DNA from: an uncultured Oscillospiraceae bacterium
GTDB lineage: Bacteria > Bacillota > Clostridia > Oscillospirales > Oscillospiraceae
Length of the DNA stretch: 6,745 bases
NCBI GenBank assembly: GCA_934565615.1
Contig: CAKTIH010000120.1
Span: 1 to 6,745 of the forward strand
Reading direction: 5' to 3'
Position numbers and translations under genes: made by a program. Of the stretch, positions 6,008 through 6,745 are shown one piece after another (the first letter of the stretch is position 1; each line of letters begins with the position of its first letter). The notes beneath the pieces are model-generated. The model was not told the origin of the DNA and made no database searches. It was given only the letters and a program-made list of their open reading frames with translations.

Positions 6008-6745
6008 TTATTCTGCACTGACCGGCTGAGTCTGTGCTGCCGTGTCAATGTCTATGCGTTTGTTGAGAATGACTGCGAGGATGACGCCGATAAGCGTTAC
6101 CGACATATTGAAAAGCAGAACGTATCGCGGGCCGTTCACACCGGAGACGCGGGTTATAAGGCTCGCGGCGTTCAAAACGGCGTAGTTTGCAACGCTCGAA
6201 GCGATCATGACTATCGAGGTGATGACGCCGCGGTTCTTTGGGAACATCTCGTTTGCGACCGAGGTGACGAGCTGGAGCACGCCGCCCGCCGCGAAGAAGC
6301 CGATGAAGAAGCCGCCGATCAGGCAGACCGCCGGGACCTGAACGAGAAAGACAACGGCGAGGGTCACGAGCGCGCAGGACGGATATATGATAAGGATCTT
6401 GGCGGGCTTCAGGCCCTTATTGAGAAGCGCGGCGTTTATGAAGATGGCCGCGACGATGCCGAGGGAGTACCAGGTTTGGATCATGCTGGGGTTAGAAAGC
6501 CCATACAGTGCGCCGAGCTCCTGATTGCAGTTCATCCAGAGCATGAAGGTCGTGGAGCTTGTGAAGCCGAGGGCGACGAGGATCGCCGCCGAAGGTGTGA
6601 AGCGCAGCTTTTCCTTCTCACCGGACTCGTGCTTTGCCGCGAGCTCCCGCTGGGGGAAGGGCAGGAACACGAGGGCGATGCCGTCAAGGATGATGATAAG
6701 CGCCGCGGCGAGGAACACGGTGTTAAACGGCAGACCGTGCCGGTC
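6008..6745 (-). CDS. MFS transporter, C-terminal half (5' end outside window)
   Basis: The visible 245 residues form the C-terminal part of a major facilitator superfamily transporter in the cytoplasmic membrane. The frame is open to the right edge (first residues DRHGLPFNTVFLAAALIII). Seven hydrophobic segments can be seen, with the first at the edge probably TM6 and the rest TM7-TM12. They include SAAILVALGFTSSTTFMLWM, AVCLIGGFFIGFFAAGGVLQ and a last segment at LLFNMSVTLIGVILAVIL. A charged loop (RELAAKHESGEKEKLR) fits the central cytoplasmic linker, and MFPKNRG after TM10 resembles the MFS loop motif. The protein ends in a short polar tail (TAAQTQPVSAE). It is the upstream gene of the operon, 19 nt before the TIM-barrel gene. 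Context suggests uptake of an organic acid such as shikimate or quinate; sequence alone does not fix the substrate. Confidence 0.88.
   Translation of the reverse strand, partial: DRHGLPFNTVFLAAALIIILDGIALVFLPFPQRELAAKHESGEKEKLRFTPSAAILVALGFTSSTTFMLWMNCNQELGALYGLSNPSMIQTWYSLGIVAAIFINAALLNKGLKPAKILIIYPSCALVTLAVVFLVQVPAVCLIGGFFIGFFAAGGVLQLVTSVANEMFPKNRGVITSIVMIASSVANYAVLNAASLITRVSGVNGPRYVLLFNMSVTLIGVILAVILNKRIDIDTAAQTQPVSAE

Noticed and set aside
5989..6048. A 20-codon N-terminal extension of the TIM-barrel protein
   Set aside because: The extension is basic and low in structure, overlaps the transporter's C-terminal codons, and lies upstream of a good GGAGG site placed 9 nt before the ATG at 5988.

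Overview
The window looks like chromosomal DNA of a moderately GC-rich clostridial Firmicute, plausibly Oscillospiraceae or a similar gut anaerobe. The reasons are a single-chain glycyl-tRNA synthetase with the four-cysteine zinc insert, strong AGGAGG-like ribosome binding sites before most genes, frequent ATA isoleucine codons in GC-rich DNA, a polysaccharide deacetylase with Ig-like repeats typical of Clostridia, and an Fe-S flavin enoate reductase of anaerobes. The taxonomic call is inference. I see no mobile element, CRISPR array, tRNA or rRNA.

Layout. Positions 1-526 (minus) hold the 5' part of a glycyl-tRNA synthetase gene, which runs off the left edge. Positions 527-763 are a divergent promoter region. 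It has a good sigma-A promoter and two short leader hairpins for the synthetase, and a -10 element inside an inverted repeat for the rightward gene. Positions 764-2218 (plus) encode a membrane-anchored polysaccharide deacetylase with three Ig-like repeats and a complete set of NodB motifs. A 20-bp hairpin at 2233-2274 separates it from a convergent operon and probably ends transcription from both sides.

The rest (2287-6745, minus) is one tightly spaced operon. In transcription order it encodes an MFS transporter (5' end outside the window), a xylose-isomerase-like TIM-barrel protein resembling 3-dehydroshikimate dehydratases, a shikimate/quinate dehydrogenase closer to YdiB than to biosynthetic AroE, and a two-domain Fe-S/FMN/FAD enoate reductase of the FadH/BaiCD type. 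Gaps are 19, 18 and 39 nt, each gene with its own ribosome binding site.

Working model (inference). The first three genes match the transporter, dehydratase and dehydrogenase parts of quinate/shikimate utilisation clusters such as the corynebacterial qsu genes. The added enoate reductase is the unusual part. 3-Dehydroshikimate, which the dehydrogenase would make from shikimate, is an enone and therefore a chemically plausible substrate for an old-yellow-enzyme-type reductase. The operon may thus import a plant-derived cyclohexane carboxylate, oxidise it, and either dehydrate it toward protocatechuate or reduce its ring double bond as an electron sink. No dehydroquinate dehydratase or regulator lies inside the window; either could sit upstream of the transporter.
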